Positions 20,850 through 30,804 of a stretch of 64,000 bases of DNA are shown here, piece by piece. The notes under the pieces were generated by a model that saw nothing but the letters and a program-made list of their open reading frames with translations, ran no database searches and was not told the DNA's origin. Position 1 is the first letter of the stretch, and each line of letters opens with the position of its first letter. The DNA is taken from assembly GCA_031761405.1 (NCBI GenBank), contig JASEVX010000001.1:198497640-198561639 (forward strand), in the 5' to 3' direction. Source of the DNA: Serripes groenlandicus (lineage: Eukaryota; Mollusca; Bivalvia; Cardiida; Cardiidae). The translations under genes were made by a program, and so were the position numbers.

Positions 20850-21120
20850 ATATGAGCCATTCCACAAGAAAACCAACAAAGTGGACTCTGTCTAAAATAT
20901 CGACCGAATCAGCATAAGCATGCCATGCAGGCTAACCCGGACAGCCACTGTTCGACTTCTGTATATTTTGTTTCAGGAATCATTACTCTATATCTGTTTC
21001 TTCTAAGACGGAATGTGTCGGTCCGGATTAGCGTGCGCCGAATGCGTACGCTGTTACCGGTCGATAAATTTCGCAGAATCCATAATGTTGTTTTTATTGT
21101 GGGACGGCTTATGTTGTATG
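20850..21120. mobile_element. MITE-B copy
   Basis: It begins ATATGAGCCATTCCACAAG, AAAACCAACAAAGTGGACTC, AAATATCGACCG. The middle has GTTTCAGGAATCATTACTC, and the end is GAATCCATAATGTTGTTT, GTGGGACGGCTTATG. The ends mirror each other. Confidence 0.7.
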
Positions 21121-21249
21121 TGTAGTAATAGTCGCAATCAATGTTGGTGTGTACTCGGAGAAAATGTTTTTGCTATCACACACATGTGTTTTATCTTAAA
21201 ATCAATTTGCTTTTCCAATACTACTCATATATAAGCAATTGGTATTGTT

Positions 21250-21445
21250 TAACTTAGTTTTGAGTTCGAACCCTAGTTCGGCCAAACTTCTTTCTGACGT
21301 TTGACATAAGTCATTGAGACAAGATGCATTCGTCTCACAGCAATGATGAGCTAACAGTATATGCGGAAAAGCCGCCAGTTGCATGGACATGTTGTTGTGT
21401 GAACTACTCTGAAATACTGGCGGTCGTTATATGACTTCAAAAGTG
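21250..21445 (+). mobile_element. SINE-B copy, 5' truncated
   Basis: TTGAGTTCGAACCCTAGTTC (B box), GGCCAAACTTCTTTCTGACG, TTTGACATAAGTCATTGAGA and GCCGCCAGTTGCATGG match SINE-B. The tail (GTCGTTATATGACTTC) is degraded. Confidence 0.7.
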
Positions 21446-22154
21446 TTGATGTTATACGTCAAAGAATACCAAATACATCCTCGGACCAAACGTCCCTACA
21501 CATGTGCCTAGGAATGAGTGTATACCTTCACCTGACTGTCTTGAATACGTGACAATGAGGTTAAATTAATTTCAAATATGTGTAGGATGCACTGGAATTG
21601 CTGGATTTGATCGTTTTGGTATTTTGACATTTGATAATTAAAATAAAGTACAAGTATTTGGAAAACCAATTTTGGACCAATCCGATTCCTTTTGCAAAAT
21701 AACGGAACCATCTTTTCTTTTTTATTTGTTTTCATGTTTTATTTAAAATCCAAAAAGGCTTTAAACAATTAATGTAGCCTAATAATATAACAAACACAAG
21801 TGTACATATGTTAACAAAGATCAACTATAAAAAGTGAATACAAAAAAAAAAGAAGGTCATCAACTGTTTCTGCGACCTAAATATGTGACATAATAACTCA
21901 TGACTATTTTAAAGCTGAGGGGTAACTATTTTCAACTGCAAACATGTGTCGGGTGTTCTTCTTTTAAACGTGGAAGTCAGTGTGACTACTAAGGGTAGAC
22001 ATTTGATGATTTACATTGAAATAAAGAATGAATTAAATAACTAATATTTAAATTATAAATAGTAATAAAGCGGAGGTAAAGCCATAAACAGAACTTACGA
22101 TCAAAATACATGTACATACGTGTTTAAATATTTGTTGTAACCGTTCTCGAGAGA
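21446..22154. other. No gene seen
   Basis: AT-rich sequence. A minus-strand frame at 21508-21735 has no recognisable features. Confidence 0.45.
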
Positions 22155-22262
22155 CTTAATCTATGTATTTAAGACTAGATGGCTTCCACCAATGGGCTAA
22201 CGGTCTATGTGGAAAAAGCAGCCAATTGCTTGGAAAGCTTTTTGTGTTAATTACTTGTTTGA
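22155..22262 (+). repeat. SINE-B internal fragment
   Basis: CCACCAATGGGCTAACGGTC, TATGTGGAAAAAGCAGCCAA and TTGCTTGGAAAGC match the SINE-B centre only. Confidence 0.6.
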
Positions 22263-22282
22263 ACAAGCATAGGTTACAAGTA

Positions 22283-22472
22283 CTACTGGTTTATTAATCC
22301 TGACACTAGTCAGTCAATATTTGTTTATCCCGCAACCCTTAACGTCAAGAAGGGCAGCCATTACTTCCATTTTAAAGTCTTTAGTATGACCCGGCCGGAG
22401 ATCTATCTCTCGTCTTCCTGCACCCGAAACGGACGCTCTACCACTACACCACCAAGGCGGTACACAATTGGT
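22283..22472 (-). mobile_element. SINE-A copy, head half
   Basis: On the minus strand the A box (TGTAGTGGTAGAGCGTCCG) is followed by the region around GAGATAGATCTCCGGCC, then GGTCATACTAAAGACTTTAA and AAGGGTTGCGGG. The tail end is missing. Confidence 0.7.
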
Positions 22473-22851
22473 AGAAGCCATTTTGATTGTCTGAAGCACT
22501 AAGCAATTGTTCAGCATCAGATATGAGGTTAAATGAACTTAAAGCTTCAATTTACATCTACTCCTAATCCGCTCAATAATTCAAGCGATCTTGATATGTT
22601 GAAACTCATGGCAGTCATGGTAGAATTTATATTGATTGGCCGAAAGAAATAACAATCTGGTGGCATCAGAAAAGGGGTCATTGAACTTTAAATGTCATCT
22701 TCTACAAATCCACTGTGTGGTCGATTTAAGACCATCTTAATCAACTTGTTTATTATCGATACCAAGATGATTAACCCTTACCCAAATACAAGAAATCTGC
22801 TACGTACGACTTTGAAAACAACTTGGCAAGGAGATAACAAATCTATAATAG
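22473..22851. other. No gene; weak repeat P traces
   Basis: TTTAAATGTCATCTTCTACA and similar words recall the P family arms. The 68-residue frame at 22692-22898 is not supported. Confidence 0.35.
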
Positions 22852-23366
22852 ATGAAAGTATAATTATTGATCGGGCATTGTGGCTAAAGTATACCTAGCT
22901 CATAATGGTCAATTGTTCCTTTAGTTGCAAATGTTTCCTACGTCGTATAGAACCTTAAGAAGCCGACTTGTTTAGGGAAATGGTTAAGCAGAAACTTGAC
23001 CTCCATAATTTGTTTCAGCCATACTGATTGGTTGCAAAAGGTAGTCGCTAAATACAATCAGTTACACATTTGCTTCTATACCATGATTCAGATGATACAT
23101 TTAGGGTCATATTGGCCCTTTTATCAAACATTGGTCATTATTAATTCATTATAAATTGTCCGAAAATTTTTACTTTATTATTTTCTGTCCGTATTAATAG
23201 ACGACAGTAATACGAATTCCAAACATGTCATGATCATACAAAACACATGACATGAAGATTTTCATCGTCTATTTTTAAATATTTGTTGATGGCCATAGAA
23301 CACTCTTTAATATCTTGTTTACAATCATTTTATGCTTTTTTGTAAATAGGTAGCACCTATAGATAT
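22852..23366 (-). repeat. Repeat D, minus-strand copy
   Basis: The reverse complement aligns over about 500 bp with 57547-58092. Shared words in order are ATATATCTATAGGTGCTACC, AAACAAGATATTAAAGA / AAACAAAAATTAAAGA, GGAATTCGTATT.CTGTCGT, CAGAAAATAATAAAGTAAAA, AGCGACTACCTTTTGCAACC and CCACAATG. The inner part includes P-family words. Confidence 0.75.
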
Positions 23367-23368
23367 AT

Positions 23369-23507
23369 TATCACATTATATTACAATTATATTTAAGTAT
23401 CTTATAAAACAAAGGTGTATTATACAAACATGACTATTATCACATTATATTACAATTATATTTAAGTATCTTATAAAACAAAGGTGTATTATACAAACAT
23501 GACTATT
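23369..23507. repeat. 69-bp direct repeat, 2 copies
   Basis: TATCACATTATATTACAATT, ATATTTAAGTATCTTATAAA, ACAAAGGTGTATTATACAAA, CATGACTAT is present at 23369 and again at 23438, essentially identical. Confidence 0.9.
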
Positions 23508-23702
23508 AATGAAGTAGTTTTGTAAAATACTGATCGAGTAAATAGCTACAACCGGTCAGTGGGCTAAGCTCAGCGTTCATGTGATTAGATTGTTCATTCA
23601 TTATGATCGTTTCATTCAGAGCACGACATTCCGATTGGCTATCAAACTTCAGAGTCATTCCAATCACGTTCCGCTCAGATTGTCTCATGATGTTCTTAAC
23701 TG
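23508..23702 (-). mobile_element. Terminal 195 bp of a second copy of the 16891-19863 element
   Basis: On the minus strand it starts CAGTTAAGAACATCATGAGA, CAATCTGAGCGGAACGTGAT, TGGAATGA and continues through GAAACGATCATAATGAAT and ACCGGTTGTAGCTA to GTATTTTAC. The same order is seen in 16891-17085. It is flanked by TA at 23703-23704. No matching opposite end was found nearby. Confidence 0.7.
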
Positions 23703-23744
23703 TATTCACCAATATTACATCAATAAGCGTTTTCTACAGTATTA

Positions 23745-24488
23745 ATCACTTGTGGTTGATTAAATCACTGTTCATTTAACATGCACATTGACAAACATCA
23801 CATTGGTGAGGCTGTTACTCCAATATGTATTCGCTTATGTTTGATTTAATTATTGTAATCGTTGGATGCATATTCACAAACATCACACTTATAAGGTGTT
23901 ACTGTAGTACGTATTCTTTGATGTTTGATTACATCACCTTTATCTTTGCTTGCATATGCGCAAACAATGCATTGGTAGGGATTTTCTCCTACATGTATTC
24001 TTTAGTGTTTGATTTAAGCATATTTCCGGATTCGTGCATAATCACAAACTTCACACTGATAGGGCTTTTATCCTGCATGTATTCTTTGGTGTATTATAAA
24101 ACTACTTTTCTCTTTGCATGCATATTCACAAGCATCACATTGATAAGGCTTTTATCGTATATGTATTCGTTGGTGTCTGATTAATCTATCGTTCGCCTTG
24201 CTTGCATATTCACAAGCACCACATTGATAAGTCTCTTCTCCTGTATGTATTCTATGGTGGCTATTTAGGCTACCTTTCTGTTTGCATGCATATTCACAAG
24301 CAACACATGTATAGGGCTTTTCTCCTGTATGCATTCATTGGTGGCTAATTAAGCTACCTTTCTGTTTGCATGCATATTCACAAGCATCACATTTATGGGG
24401 CTTTTCTCCTGTATGTATTCTTTGGTGGCTGATTAAATCACATTTCTGTTTGCATGTATATTCACAAAAAAACACACTGATAAGGTTT
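23745..24488 (-). pseudogene. Decayed zinc-finger repeats downstream of the main array
   Basis: About nine more 84-bp finger units follow the stop of the main frame, still with words such as ACAGGAGAAAAGCC and GTGAATATGCATGC, but with stops and frame breaks. The first break is a GAA-to-TAA change in the TGEKP linker. Later ones include a TAA in a linker near 24152, a CAATGA near 24335 and a frame slip near 24470. One short stretch (24152-24334) still reads as two clean fingers. Divergence grows away from the core. Confidence 0.8.
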
Positions 24489-26774
24489 TTATCCTGTATG
24501 TATTCTTTGGTGTCTGATTAAATCAACTTTCTTTTTGCATGAATATTGACAAGCATCACATCGATGAGGCTTTTCTCCTGTATGTATACTTTGGTGTCTC
24601 TTTAAGTGACTTTTCTGTTTGCATGAATATTGACAAACATGACATTGATAGGGCTTTTCGCCTGTATGTATTGTTTGGTGTCTGATTAAAGCACCGTTCT
24701 GTTTGCATGAATATTGACAAACATGACATTGATAGGGCTTTTCTCCTGTAAGTATTCGTTGGTGTCTGATTAAATGACTGTTCACTTTGCACGAATATTG
24801 ACAAACATCACATTGATAGGGCTTTTTTCCTGTATGTATTCTTTGGTGTCTCATTAAGTTACCTTTATGTTTGCATGCATATTCACAAGCATCACATTGA
24901 TACGGCTTTTCGCCTGTATGTATTCTTTGGTGTCTGATTAAATAACCTTTCTGTTTGCATGAATATTGACAAATATCACATTGATAGGGCGTTTCTCCTG
25001 TATGTATTCTTTTGTGTCTGATTAAAGAACCGTTCTCATTGCATGCATATTGACAAACATCACATTGATAGGGCTTTTCTCCTGTATGTATTCTTTGGTG
25101 TGTCATTAAGTCACCTTTCTGTTTGCATGCATATTCACAAGCATCACATTGATACGGCTTTTCGCCTGTATGTATTCTTTGGTGTCTGATTAAATGACCT
25201 TTCTGTTTGCATGCATATTCACAAGCATCACATTGATAAGGCTTTTCTCTTGTATGTATTCTTTGGTGTCTGATTAAAGAACCGTTCTCTTTGCATGCAT
25301 ATTCACAAGCATCACATTGATACGGCTTTTCGCCTGTATGTATACTTTGGTGTCTGATTAAAGAACCGTTCTCTTTGCATGAATATTGACAAATATCACA
25401 TTGATAGGGCATTTCTCCTGTATGTATTCTTTTGTGTCTGATTAAAGAACCGTTCTCTCTGCATGAATATTGACAAACATCACATTGATAGGGCTTTTCT
25501 CCTGTATGTATTCTTTGGTGTCTGATTAAATCACATTTCCGTTTGCATGCATATTCACAAGCATCACATTGATACGGCTTTTCGCCTGTATGTATTCTTT
25601 GGTGTCTGATTAAATGACCTTTCTGTTTGCATGCATATTCACAAGCATCACATTGATAAGGCTTTTCTCTTGTATGTATTCTTTGGTGTGTCATTAAGTC
25701 ACCTTTCTGTTTGCATGCATATTCACAAGCATCACATTGATACGGCTTTTCGCCTGTATGTATACTTTGGTGTCTGATTAAAGAACCGTTCTCTTTGCAT
25801 GAATATTGACAAATATCACATTGATAGGGCATTTCTCCTGTATGTATTCTTTTGTGTCTGATTAAAGAACCGTTCTCTCTGCATGAATATTGACAAACAT
25901 CACATTGATAGGGCTTTTCTCCTGTATGTATTCTTTGGTGTCTGATTAAATCACATTTCCGTTTGCATGCATGTTCACAAGCATCACATTGATAGGGCTT
26001 TTCTCCTGTATGTATTCTTTGGTGTTTGATTAAATCACATTTCCGTTTGCATGCATGTTCACAAGCATCACATTGATAGGGCTTTCCTCCTGTATGTATT
26101 CTTTGGTGTTTGATTAAATCACATTTCCGTTTGCATGCATGTTCACAAGCATCACATTGATACGGCTTTTCGCCTGTATGTATTCTTTGGTGTCTGATTA
26201 AAGCACCGTTATCTTTGCATGAATATTGACAAACATCACATTGATAGGGCTTTTCTTCTGTATGTATTCGTTGGTGTCTGATTAAATTACTGTTCCCTTT
26301 GCATGAATATTGACAAACATCACATTGATAGGGCTTTTCTCCTGTATGTATTCTTTGGTGTCTGATTAAATCACATTTCTGTGTGCATGCATATGCACAC
26401 ACATCACATTGATAAGGCTTTTCTCCTGTATGTATTGTTTGGTGTTCGATTAAATGACCTTTCTGTTCGCATGCATGTTCACAAGCATCACATTGATAAG
26501 GCATTTCTCTTGAATGTATTCTTTGGTGTTCGATTAAATAACCTTTCTGTTTGCATGCATATTCACAAGCATCACATTGATAAGGCTTTTCTCTTGTATG
26601 TATTATTTGGTGTTCGATCAAATAACCTTTCTGTTTGCATGCATATTCACAAGCATCACATTGATAAGGCTTTTCTCTTGTATGTATTCTTTGGTGTTCG
26701 ATTAAATAACCTTTCTGTTTGCATGCATATTCACAAACATAACATTGATACGGCTTTTCTCTTGTATGTATTCT
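24489..26774 (-). CDS. Tandem C2H2 zinc-finger protein, 25 complete fingers in the core
   Basis: One frame stays open from a frameshift near 26774 to a stop at 24489. It encodes consecutive 28-residue fingers (84-bp units) of the form PYQC-x2-C-x-Y-x-C-x5-L-x2-H-x3-H with TGEKP linkers. The 710 residues nearest the stop hold 25 whole fingers, and a further one or so lies upstream in the same frame. A start at 26621 would be a TTG inside a finger and is not credible, so the true N-terminus is unknown. No KRAB, BTB, ZAD or SCAN domain is visible. The position normally held by the core Phe is Cys in nearly all fingers. Predicted contact residues (-1,2,3,6) take few combinations, such as Q-G-H-R, E-G-S-R and R-C-D-R. 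Poly-finger proteins usually bind DNA in the nucleus. This may be the 3' exon of such a gene or a large pseudogene with a still-open core. Confidence 0.75.
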   Translation of the reverse strand, partial: RIHTREKPYQCYVCEYACKQKGYLIEHQRIHTREKPYQCDACEYACKQKGYLIEHQIIHTREKPYQCDACEYACKQKGYLIEHQRIHSREMPYQCDACEHACEQKGHLIEHQTIHTGEKPYQCDVCAYACTQKCDLIRHQRIHTGEKPYQCDVCQYSCKGNSNLIRHQRIHTEEKPYQCDVCQYSCKDNGALIRHQRIHTGEKPYQCDACEHACKRKCDLIKHQRIHTGGKPYQCDACEHACKRKCDLIKHQRIHTGEKPYQCDACEHACKRKCDLIRHQRIHTGEKPYQCDVCQYSCRENGSLIRHKRIHTGEMPYQCDICQYSCKENGSLIRHQSIHTGEKPYQCDACEYACKQKGDLMTHQRIHTREKPYQCDACEYACKQKGHLIRHQRIHTGEKPYQCDACEYACKRKCDLIRHQRIHTGEKPYQCDVCQYSCRENGSLIRHKRIHTGEMPYQCDICQYSCKENGSLIRHQSIHTGEKPYQCDACEYACKENGSLIRHQRIHTREKPYQCDACEYACKQKGHLIRHQRIHTGEKPYQCDACEYACKQKGDLMTHQRIHTGEKPYQCDVCQYACNENGSLIRHKRIHTGETPYQCDICQYSCKQKGYLIRHQRIHTGEKPYQCDACEYACKHKGNLMRHQRIHTGKKPYQCDVCQYSCKVNSHLIRHQRILTGEKPYQCHVCQYSCKQNGALIRHQTIHTGEKPYQCHVCQYSCKQKSHLKRHQSIHTGEKPHRCDACQYSCKKKVDLIRHQRIHTG

Positions 26775-27060
26775 TGGTAGCTGATTACATCACATTTCTG
26801 TTCGCATGCAAATTGACAAACATCGTATCGATAAGGCTTTTCTCCATATGTAATTATCTCGTGTTTTATTACCTTTCTTTCTTTTTTGTATGGAAAAATA
26901 GGTCTTGAGGGTTATGGCGTAATATACGATAATAACATTTATTTGCTTTTTCTCTAATATATATGTTTTCTTGAAACTCTGATTGAACTAGTTTCGTCTG
27001 ATGTTTCCATTTCCCCAAAATGGCATTCACAAGGCTTCTCTGTAGTAAGTATAATCATTT
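26775..27060 (-). pseudogene. Decayed zinc-finger remnants upstream of the array
   Basis: Reading towards the array, there is a fragment TTEKPCECHF near 27000-27050, then a finger whose first Cys is Tyr (PYRYDVC). That finger loses one base in its CACCAAAGAATAC motif near 26774, shifting the frame. These look like eroded 5' units. No upstream start codon with an effector domain is seen up to the next repeat. Confidence 0.6.
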
Positions 27061-27189
27061 TTGTTTTAATCCTCCTTCAGACAGCATCTTCATTATGTTT
27101 CTTTGCTGTATATATTGTCTTGTACTGCAAATGAAACAAGATAAGTGATATATTGAGATAAAGCACGCACACACATAAAGAACTTTGGG

Positions 27190-28137
27190 AGATACCATTT
27201 CTAAGGAATCCTACACGGAGCTTCATAATTGGTGTTTGCTTTTATCTTCTTGTTCAATGGTCAGAGTACTATGCATACTAAAACTTGGGACTTCCATAAA
27301 TTGTTACGGGTTTCAACACACACATAACAGTACATTGGAACCTATAAGGAGCTACATATTTGGCGATTGCTTTTATCTTCTTGCTCAATTGCTAAAGTAC
27401 TATGCATACTTAAACTTGGGATTTCCATAAATTGTTAAAGGTAATAGTACACTGGAACCTACAAGGATATACATATTTGGCGATTGCTTTTATCTTCTTG
27501 TTCAATTGCTAAAGTACTATGCATACTTAAACTTGGGATTTCCATAAATTGTTACGGGTACTAGTACACTGGAACCTACAAGCATATACATAATTGGCGA
27601 TTGGTTTTATCTTCTTGTTCAATTGCTAAAGTACTATGCATACTTAAACTTGGGATTTCCATAAATTGTTACGGGTAATAGTACACTGGAACCTACAAGG
27701 ATATACATATTTGGCGATTGCTTTTATCTTCTTGTTCAATTGCTAAAGTACTATACATACTTAAACTTGGAATTTCCATAAATTGTTACGGGTACTAGTA
27801 CACTGGAACCTACAAGGATATACATATTTGGCGATTAGTTTTATCTTCTTGTTCAATTGCTAAAGTACTATGCATACTTAAACTTGGGATTTCCATAAAT
27901 TGTTACGGGTACTAGTACACTGGAACCTACAAGGATATACATATTTGGCGATTGGTTTTATCTTCTTGTTCAATTGCTAAAGTACTATGTATACTTAAAC
28001 TTGGGATTTCCATAAATTGTTACGGGTACTAGTACACTGGAACCTACAACGATATACATATTTGGCGATTGGTTTTATCTTCTTGTTCAATTGCTAGAGT
28101 ACTATGCATACTTAAACTTGGGATTTGAGTTTCCCCT
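27190..28137. repeat. 117-bp tandem repeat, 8 copies
   Basis: ACTTGGGATTTCCATAAATT recurs with spacing 131, then 117 bp. Units include TTTTATCTTCTTGTTCAATT, GCTAAAGTACTATGCATAC, GTACACTGGAACCTACAAGG and ATATACATATTTGGCGATT. The first two units are most diverged. Confidence 0.9.
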
Positions 28138-28179
28138 CATCCATTAAGTTGTCTGTTTACTAATCACATCCATCTGCAT

Positions 28180-28446
28180 GCACAACTTTGACCAAAATAT
28201 CTAAGTCCAAAAAGGGGCAGAATTGTGTCAAAATATGATACAGAGTTATAGGACTTGTCCTACAATGTCAATTAATGTTTTCCAATAAGTGTGTGAAGTT
28301 TCAAAGCAATAGCATATGTGTTTTTTGAGAAAAAGCCTTGCATAGAAAACTTTAGCCAAAGTTGCAATGCCGACGTCAACGCCGACGCCGACGCACAACT
28401 GACTGTAATAGCTATCATATTCTTCGAATAGTCGAGCTAAAAAGTA
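28180..28446 (+). mobile_element. Repeat E, 3' end fragment
   Basis: It ends GCCGACGCCGACGCACAACT, ATTCTTCGAATAGTCGAGCT, AAAA, the right end also seen at 33214 and 34490. Confidence 0.65.
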
Positions 28447-28493
28447 AAGTAACAAAACTTTAAACATTTACGTTAAGCTAAACACAATTGTAA

Positions 28494-29475
28494 CAAGAGG
28501 CCCAAGAGGACCAGTATCGCTCCACTGCCATTAGGCAAAAATCTAATCTCCAAACTTCCCAACCCCCCCTGGTGGCCATGTTTTTGACAAATCACCATGG
28601 ATTGAAGAAATCTCGTAGAGTGTCACAGAAGGAAACAATGTGCAAAACAATTTGAAAACACGCAAAATGGTTTGGAAGTTTTCACAAAAGCCAATATAAG
28701 ACTAACAACCCTGCCCCCTGGCAGCAATATTTAAAGACCAATCAATATGGATTGATGGAATTTGATATAGAGTCATCAAATGAACATTTCTACAAAATTA
28801 TTTGAAAATCAGCCAGATACTTTCGTCCGGGAAGATTTTTTAAGTTTTCATTATAGCCATATAAGGCAAAACAGCCCTTCCTCTTGGCGGCCATGTTTTT
28901 TAACCAATCAACATGGCTTGACGTAATTTGATAGAAGGTAACCCAAGGAACATTGCTACAATATTATTTGAAAATCGGCTCGACACTTTCGGAGGAGATT
29001 TTTAAATTTTCACTATAGCAATATGTTAAATTAATCAACATGGCTTGAAGGAATCTGATAGAGGGTCAGGTCAACCCTAGAAACATTTCTACAACATTAT
29101 TTGAAAAAACACCCAGATACTATCATCGGAGAAGATATTTTGAGTTTTCACTAAAGCTATGTAAGGCAAAACAGCCGTGTCGTCTTGCGGCCATGTTTTA
29201 TGTCAAATCAACATGGCTTAAAGAAATCTGATAGAGGGACACCCAAGGACAATTTTGACAAATATATTTGAAATCGGCCTGATACTTTCGGAGAAGACGA
29301 TTTTTTAAGTTTTCACTTTAGCCATATAAGGCAATATAGCCCCGCACTCTGGCGGCCATGTTTTTCGACTAATCAGCATGGCTTAAAGAAATCTGAAAGA
29401 GGGTCATCCAAGAAATATTTCTAAAAATTTATTTGAAAATCAGCCAACAACTTTAGGAGGATAATTGTGCATGGA
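28494..29475. mobile_element. Repeat F with about 150-bp internal tandem units
   Basis: It begins AACAAGAGGCCCAAGAGGAC. It then carries about six units holding GGCGGCCATGTTTTT, AATCAACATGGCTT, AAATCTGATAGAGGGTCA, ATTATTTGAAAATCGGC, CTTTCGGAGAAGATT and TTTTCACTATAGCCATAT. One unit near 29000 has a deletion. AACAAGAGG-type starts are familiar to me from bivalve interspersed repeats; the class is not established here. Confidence 0.7.
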
Positions 29476-30459
29476 TCGAAGACAAAGGAATTTAAAAAAG
29501 GACACTGAGAGGATGCTTCCTATGAAGATTCATCCTTATTGGCCAAGTGGTTATTGTAAATATTATTGAAGGAAACAGTTGACGCAGGCATGAATGACGA
29601 ACATTTTGCCATGACATAAGCTGGACTGACTTTCAGCCATTGGAGCTAAACATGAAGAAGCTATGTCCAATTCTCAAAATCCACAATTAATTTGCCTCTA
29701 AATTATCAACCTAATCCTTTAATTATTTTCTTTCATTCAGATACATTTAAAAAAGCTCATCTGACCAGGTTATAATAGTTACATGGCCCAAGGTCCTCTA
29801 CGTATTGAAGTTTTTAAATTGGCATTTCTATCCAGAGGGAAGAAAACTCATGTAAAAAAAGTTCAAATCGATTTTTTTAAAAGTAAGAAGCTGAATGGGT
29901 TTGGGATTAACCACAAACATGTTACCCAAGAGCCCACACTCACAAATTATACTTTTCTCCAAGATTTCAGGATTTTAAAAACGGAGCCATTCATGTACAT
30001 TTTCATTCCAGAATGTATTTAAAGGTTGTATGTCATATACAAACCGTGTTGAGATAAAATGTACATAACTGTTATAAAAACACACTCAGTTCAATGAGGC
30101 ATATACATTGTATACACAATAAGTATGTGTATCTGTGATTCAATGAACTGAGTTATTTTTATAACAGTTGACTTGTGTACACCTGAGTAAAACCTTTTCA
30201 TATAATTTCAATAAAGACGAAAAAAGGTTATGGTTGGTTAGCTATTCAAATTAAGTTAAATGGTTTACCTCCACTTGTATATGAGGTCAAAATCATACCC
30301 TGCTTAAGAACTGTAGAAACATAAGCATAACAATGCACCAAATCAAATAAAAATGTTACGTAATGTTTTAACACTATCCGATCATGTATAAGATTTTCGT
30401 TATAAAAAAACACACATTTTGCCAGTTTTTAATTCATTCACACTAGACTCTTCTTTAGT
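29476..30459. other. No supported gene
   Basis: A 79-residue frame at 29783-30022 has no recognisable motif. An inverted pair near 30075-30170 (ATAACTGTTATAAAAACACA, CTCAGTTCA against TGAACTGAGTTATTTTTATA, ACAGTT) could form a hairpin. Confidence 0.45.
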
Positions 30460-30682
30460 GTTATTAACACAATCTGTGAAGGACAAATAGTACATTCGGT
30501 CATAATGTGTGCTCTCAGTCCCTGAGTAAAGGGTTGCAAATTGACGGCCCCCATTCATGGCAAACTTTTGCAGGATCACGGAAAACATCAGATTAAATTT
30601 CATTAGAAGAATATTTAACAGGTTTTTCAGGAATGCAAAAATTGTGGATTGTGGGATCCTCCATTGAATACTGGGCTGACAT
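30460..30682 (-). pseudogene. Possible decayed coding fragment
   Basis: From an ATG at 30682, the minus strand reads a natural-looking peptide (MSAQYSMEDPTIHNF, then CIPEKPVKYSS) to a stop near 30596. After that stop the same frame continues with FRDPAKVCHEWGP before more stops. A second frame (30400-30690) is open throughout but less protein-like. I do not recognise a family. Chance is quite possible. Confidence 0.2.
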
Positions 30683-30804
30683 GGCGGCAAGACAAGCTTT
30701 CGATCAGCACTTGGGCTGAACAGATGTAACGATCAGCTGGATTTGTGAAAAGGGACTGACGCTCGATATTAAGAACACTACACTTGACACACAGTTCAAA
30801 AAAG

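Noticed and set aside
26621..26621. Start codon of the zinc-finger protein
   Set aside because: The codon there is TTG inside a finger, and the frame continues upstream through further finger sequence.
26381..26908. 175-residue plus-strand frame
   Set aside because: It is the antisense shadow of the zinc-finger array.
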